From: Promethearchaeota archaeon
Lineage (GTDB): Archaea; Asgardarchaeota; Lokiarchaeia; Sigyniarchaeales; SOKP01
Reading direction: 5' to 3'
DNA length: 8,583 nt
Assembly (NCBI GenBank): GCA_019894815.1
Contig: JAGXNU010000084.1
Location: forward strand, 1-8,583
The notes beneath the pieces are model-generated. The model searched no databases. It was not told where the DNA came from and was given only the letters and a program-made list of their open reading frames with translations. How positions within the stretch are numbered: the first letter of the stretch is position 1; every line of letters begins with the position of its first letter. Of the stretch, positions 5,966 through 8,583 are shown piece by piece. A program made the translations under genes and the position numbers.

Positions 5966-7149
5966 AAATGTCAGATGAAAAAAATATTTACTCCCAATTA
6001 GGAGTTTCTTCTAAAAAGGAAGATGTCCACAAAGCATTAGAAAATATCAATAAAGGGTTATTTCCAGGAGCTTTTTGTAAGATCGTGGAAGATATAAGAA
6101 GGAGGGACGACTATTGTTCAATTTTTCATTCTGATGGGGCAGGAACTAAAAGTAGTTTAGCATACATGTATTATAGAGAGACAAATGACATTTCTGTATT
6201 TAGAGGTATTGTTAGAGATGCAATGGTCATGAATATTGATGACATGTTATGCGTGGGAGCAACTGGGGATTATTTCTTATCAAATAATATTGGTAGAAAC
6301 GGTCATTACATTTCAGGAGAAATTATTACTGAAATTATAAATGAATATCAGTACTACAGTAGTAAACTGACGGAACTTGGCTTAAAAGTGACTCTGTGTG
6401 GAGGTGAAACTGCTGATGTGGGGGATATTGTAAAGACTTTATTAGTTGACGCATCAATGTTTACAACAATGGAGCGAAAAGATGTTATAGATGCATCGAA
6501 TATTCAAGCTAGTGACGTAATATTAGGATTAGCTAGTGATGGAAAAGCCATATATGAGGATGATTATAACAGTGGAATAGGAAGTAATGGATTAACACTT
6601 GCTCGTCATGGTGTACTGGTTCATGACTACTACGAGAAATATCCCGAGTGTTTTGATAGAGAGACTAATGAGAAATTACTTTTTTTTGGTAAATATTTAT
6701 TAACTGATAAGCTTCCAGGATTAGAATTAAACATTGGGAAATCTCTTCTATCTCCAACTAGAACTTATGCTCCAGTATTAATTGACATTTTAAGTAATTT
6801 TAGAAAGGATATTCATGGGATTATTCAAAATACAGGAGGAGGGCAAACTAAGGTCCTGAATTTTAGTAAAGGGATAAAGTACATAAAAAATAACCTATTT
6901 AAAACACCCAAAATATTTGAAATCATTCAGAATTCCTCTGAAACTCCGTGGAGGGAAATGTTTCAAGTTTTTAATATGGGGAATCGTTTAGAAATCTACT
7001 GTAGTGAACCCAATGCAAAAAAAATCATGGAGATCTGTAGAAAATTTGCAATTGAATCAAAGATAATTGGATTCTGTGAAGTGTCCCCTCGTGCAAAAAA
7101 AAATATTGTTGAAATTAAATCAGAATTTGGTTCTTTTGAATATACTTAA
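5962..7149 (+). CDS. purM: AIR synthase (phosphoribosylformylglycinamidine cyclo-ligase), Bacteroidota-like form
   Basis: This 395-residue protein of the PurM/ATP-grasp-unrelated AIRS superfamily converts FGAM and ATP to aminoimidazole ribotide. Visible motifs in order are SDGAGTK (57-63), NIDDMLCVGA (91-100), GGETADVGD (147-155), a short glycine-rich GSNGL (207-211), SPTRTYAP (264-271), HGIIQNTGGG (285-294) and MFQVFNMG towards the C-terminus. It is about 50 residues longer than the common bacterial PurM. The N-terminus (GVSSKKEDVHKALENINKG) and the stretch KSSLAYMYYRE match, from memory, the roughly 390-residue version typical of Bacteroidota. The start ATG at 5962 overlaps the purB stop as ATGA; a second ATG at 5968 would give 393 residues. 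No separate ribosome site is seen, so translation probably depends on coupling to purB. It could in principle be an AIRS-related paralogue, but the conserved motifs and the purB neighbour favour a true PurM. Confidence 0.9.
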   Translation: MKMSDEKNIYSQLGVSSKKEDVHKALENINKGLFPGAFCKIVEDIRRRDDYCSIFHSDGAGTKSSLAYMYYRETNDISVFRGIVRDAMVMNIDDMLCVGATGDYFLSNNIGRNGHYISGEIITEIINEYQYYSSKLTELGLKVTLCGGETADVGDIVKTLLVDASMFTTMERKDVIDASNIQASDVILGLASDGKAIYEDDYNSGIGSNGLTLARHGVLVHDYYEKYPECFDRETNEKLLFFGKYLLTDKLPGLELNIGKSLLSPTRTYAPVLIDILSNFRKDIHGIIQNTGGGQTKVLNFSKGIKYIKNNLFKTPKIFEIIQNSSETPWREMFQVFNMGNRLEIYCSEPNAKKIMEICRKFAIESKIIGFCEVSPRAKKNIVEIKSEFGSFEYT

Positions 7150-7226
7150 CTACAACTAGTTGATTAACTACTACTGATAAATTTAATGTTATAACTTTGG
7201 TTAAGAAAGGTTTTAAAATTCATATT
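7150..7226. other. Non-coding gap after purM with small repeats
   Basis: The first bases after the purM stop contain a perfect 10-base palindrome CAACTAGTTG (7153-7162) and two copies of TTAACTAC 18 bases apart (7146-7153 and 7164-7171). No convincing hairpin terminator, RNA gene or ORF is seen. Confidence 0.3.
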
Positions 7227-7246
7227 GAAACGGTAAAATTTATACC
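7227..7246 (+). promoter_or_regulatory. Candidate promoter of the CPBP protease gene
   Basis: A purine-rich GAAACG, similar to an archaeal BRE, is followed by AAAATTTATA (7235-7244), a plausible TATA box about 55 bases before the ATG at 7296. That would give a leader of about 30 bases including the AAAGGT ribosome site. The same stretch, GGTAAAATTTATACC (7232-7246), is a near-palindrome with a single mismatched pair, so a regulator could overlap the TATA box. Confidence 0.35.
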
Positions 7247-7295
7247 ATTAATTATATTATAATTTCTAAATTATTTTAGAAAAGGTAATTCCTAT

Positions 7296-8351
7296 ATGAC
7301 AAGAAAACAAAGTTCAACGAAAAAAATGATTCAACAAAGATTATATCTTTTAATTGAGACTATCCTTATTTTTCTGGGTCTCTTCATTACCTCAATTGTA
7401 TTTATTGCATTATCATTTCTTGAAAGTTATGGAGTAATTTATGGCATCTCATTTTATCTAGTAAGGGCAGTGACTGTGATTATAGCTGTGACTTTGTTCA
7501 TGTATGTTTCTAACTTTGCCTTAGGTAGGAAGAGACGAGATCTTATTATAGAAAGAGATTTAAGTCCATCTAGAAATTTTCTCACTTTATTTGGGATAAA
7601 AAGGTCAAATTTTAAGTATCAATTATTATATGGTATTTTGATTTTATTTTTGGTTTTTATTCCAATTGACTTCTTAACTTATTTTTTTGTACCTGAAATG
7701 CTCGTATATTCCGCTGAGGTCTTAACCTTTAACATTTTAAATTCCTATTTTTTGGAACCATATCTCACATTTTTAGGTTCAGTAATAATCATACAATTTT
7801 CAGTTGCTTTTTATGAGGAATCATTAACTAGGGGATTTTTAGCAAATAGGGGAAGTGATTATGTTTCCAAAATGTCAGCAGTCATAATTTCTTCCTTCTA
7901 TTTTGGTATGGGGCATTTTGCTTATATCTTTAGTCCTGCTAGTCCCAGAGTTCCTACCATTTTTCCTTTTATATGGTTGGCTGAAGCTTTTTTGATAGGA
8001 GTCGTCCTTTCGATGACTGTTTTAAGGCGTCGGTGGATTTTTCCTGCCATATTCGCACATGGTATGAATAATATTATATCTGCACATGCAATTTGGAATT
8101 ATCTTCAAGGAAATGATTTTATGATACTAGGATTGTTTCTGTATCTTCCATTAATGGTTATCGGTGTCGTTTTATTACTATTGGAATTTCCTCTCATTAA
8201 AGAAAGCTTATCTATAGGTACAAAAGATCTAAAGTTATATTTCAAAAATGATGCTGAAATTAATGAACAGACTGATTCTAAAATAATTCGAATAATGCTA
8301 GACTTTTTGTTTGGATTTCTTATTTTTGTTATGGGATTTGTTTTTTATTAA
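7296..8351 (+). CDS. CPBP-family intramembrane glutamic protease
   Basis: This 351-residue integral membrane protein has about eight hydrophobic segments and the three motifs of the CPBP/Abi family (PF02517, relatives of Rce1). They are EExxxR at Glu174-Glu175-x3-Arg179, FxxxH at Phe203-x3-His207, and HxxxN at His255-x3-Asn259, each near or in a membrane segment. The family covers CAAX prenyl proteases, bacteriocin immunity proteins and many of unknown substrate; nothing here shows which applies. All the catalytic residues are present, so it is probably active. Two additional segments at the N-terminus (about 16-75) and one at the extreme C-terminus (about 330-350) extend beyond the core domain. 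AAAGGT at 7281-7286 precedes the ATG by nine bases. A phosphoesterase gene follows after 12 bases and is likely co-transcribed. Confidence 0.9.
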   Translation: MTRKQSSTKKMIQQRLYLLIETILIFLGLFITSIVFIALSFLESYGVIYGISFYLVRAVTVIIAVTLFMYVSNFALGRKRRDLIIERDLSPSRNFLTLFGIKRSNFKYQLLYGILILFLVFIPIDFLTYFFVPEMLVYSAEVLTFNILNSYFLEPYLTFLGSVIIIQFSVAFYEESLTRGFLANRGSDYVSKMSAVIISSFYFGMGHFAYIFSPASPRVPTIFPFIWLAEAFLIGVVLSMTVLRRRWIFPAIFAHGMNNIISAHAIWNYLQGNDFMILGLFLYLPLMVIGVVLLLLEFPLIKESLSIGTKDLKLYFKNDAEINEQTDSKIIRIMLDFLFGFLIFVMGFVFY

Positions 8352-8363
8352 TGGTGCGATAGT

Positions 8364-8583
8364 ATGGTTAAATATGGAATAATTTCAGATACACATATTA
8401 CTGAAAACGATGATGTAACCAAGATTAATGCATTAATATGTGAGTTAAAAAGAGTTTTCAAGGATGTTGATCACATTATTCATGCTGGAGATATTTGTAG
8501 CAAGAATTTTCTAAACAATTTAAATACAATAGCTCCAACTATATCTGTTAGAGGTTGTGATGATAATATAAAAGATCTAGACT
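8364..8583 (+). CDS. YfcE/MJ0936-type metallophosphoesterase (partial, 3' end missing)
   Basis: The first 73 residues are visible. The opening MVKYGIISDTH contains the DxH metal-binding motif (Asp9, His11), and HAGD (40-43) supplies the second metal-site aspartate. The spacing between them fits the small calcineurin-like phosphodiesterases of the YfcE/MJ0936 family, which hydrolyse phosphodiesters with two divalent metals. The third motif, normally VRGN(C/M)D, reads VRGCDDN (62-68) here, so the usual asparagine ligand is missing or shifted. GGTG at 8353-8356 lies seven bases before the ATG and serves as a ribosome site. The gene starts 12 bases after the CPBP gene. The rest, including the C-terminal histidine motifs, lies beyond the window. 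Confidence 0.85.
   Translation, partial: MVKYGIISDTHITENDDVTKINALICELKRVFKDVDHIIHAGDICSKNFLNNLNTIAPTISVRGCDDNIKDLD

Noticed and set aside
7153..7162. Palindrome CAACTAGTTG as a terminator of purM
   Set aside because: It is only ten bases with no loop and no following T run, so it does not form a credible terminator hairpin.
19..8351. A peptide-maturation (RiPP) cluster built from TldD and the CPBP protease
   Set aside because: The two genes are about 6 kb apart on opposite strands with phosphate and purine genes between them, and no precursor peptide or modification enzyme is seen.
8351..8362. ATG at 8351 overlapping the CPBP stop as the phosphoesterase start
   Set aside because: That frame meets a stop after three codons (TAG at 8360). 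The ATG at 8364 opens the frame with the conserved SDTH motif.

Overview
The window comes from an AT-rich genome and looks archaeal. The pointers are a DUF1922-type zinc ribbon (a family known from archaea), TATA-box-like elements upstream of several genes, Shine-Dalgarno sites matching parts of GGAGGTGAT, and an archaeal-style pairing of a PiT transporter with DUF47 proteins. An Asgard (Lokiarchaeia-like) host would fit the composition and gene mix, but that is a guess. One gene, purM, is closest in my memory to the version found in Bacteroidota, so a bacterial origin for part of the window cannot be ruled out.

The left part (1-1827) is transcribed leftward. It holds the DUF1922 zinc-ribbon gene, then tldD, then the first six codons of a gene that starts directly after the tldD stop codon and is probably tldE/pmbA. 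A 190-bp divergent promoter region follows (about 1828-2014), and everything to its right is transcribed rightward.

Rightward block 1 (2015-4483) is a phosphate-transport-like cassette with an unusual order: DUF47/PhoU-like protein, PiT-family permease, second DUF47/PhoU-like protein. The permease is divergent at its signature motifs, and the two DUF47 proteins differ strongly in how well they keep the acidic metal-binding motifs.

Rightward block 2 (4607-7149) is a purine-biosynthesis pair, purB and purM. They overlap by four bases (ATGA), so they are very likely translationally coupled. PurM makes aminoimidazole ribotide. PurB acts later in the same route and again in AMP synthesis.

Rightward block 3 (7296-8583) is a CPBP-family intramembrane protease gene followed after 12 bases by the start of a YfcE/MJ0936-type metallophosphoesterase, which runs off the window.

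I found no RNA genes, CRISPR array, transposon or prophage. No clearly new defence or mobile system is visible. The items most worth a second look are the divergent PiT between two unequal DUF47 proteins, the Bacteroidota-like PurM coupled to purB, and the altered metal-ligand motif in the terminal phosphoesterase.
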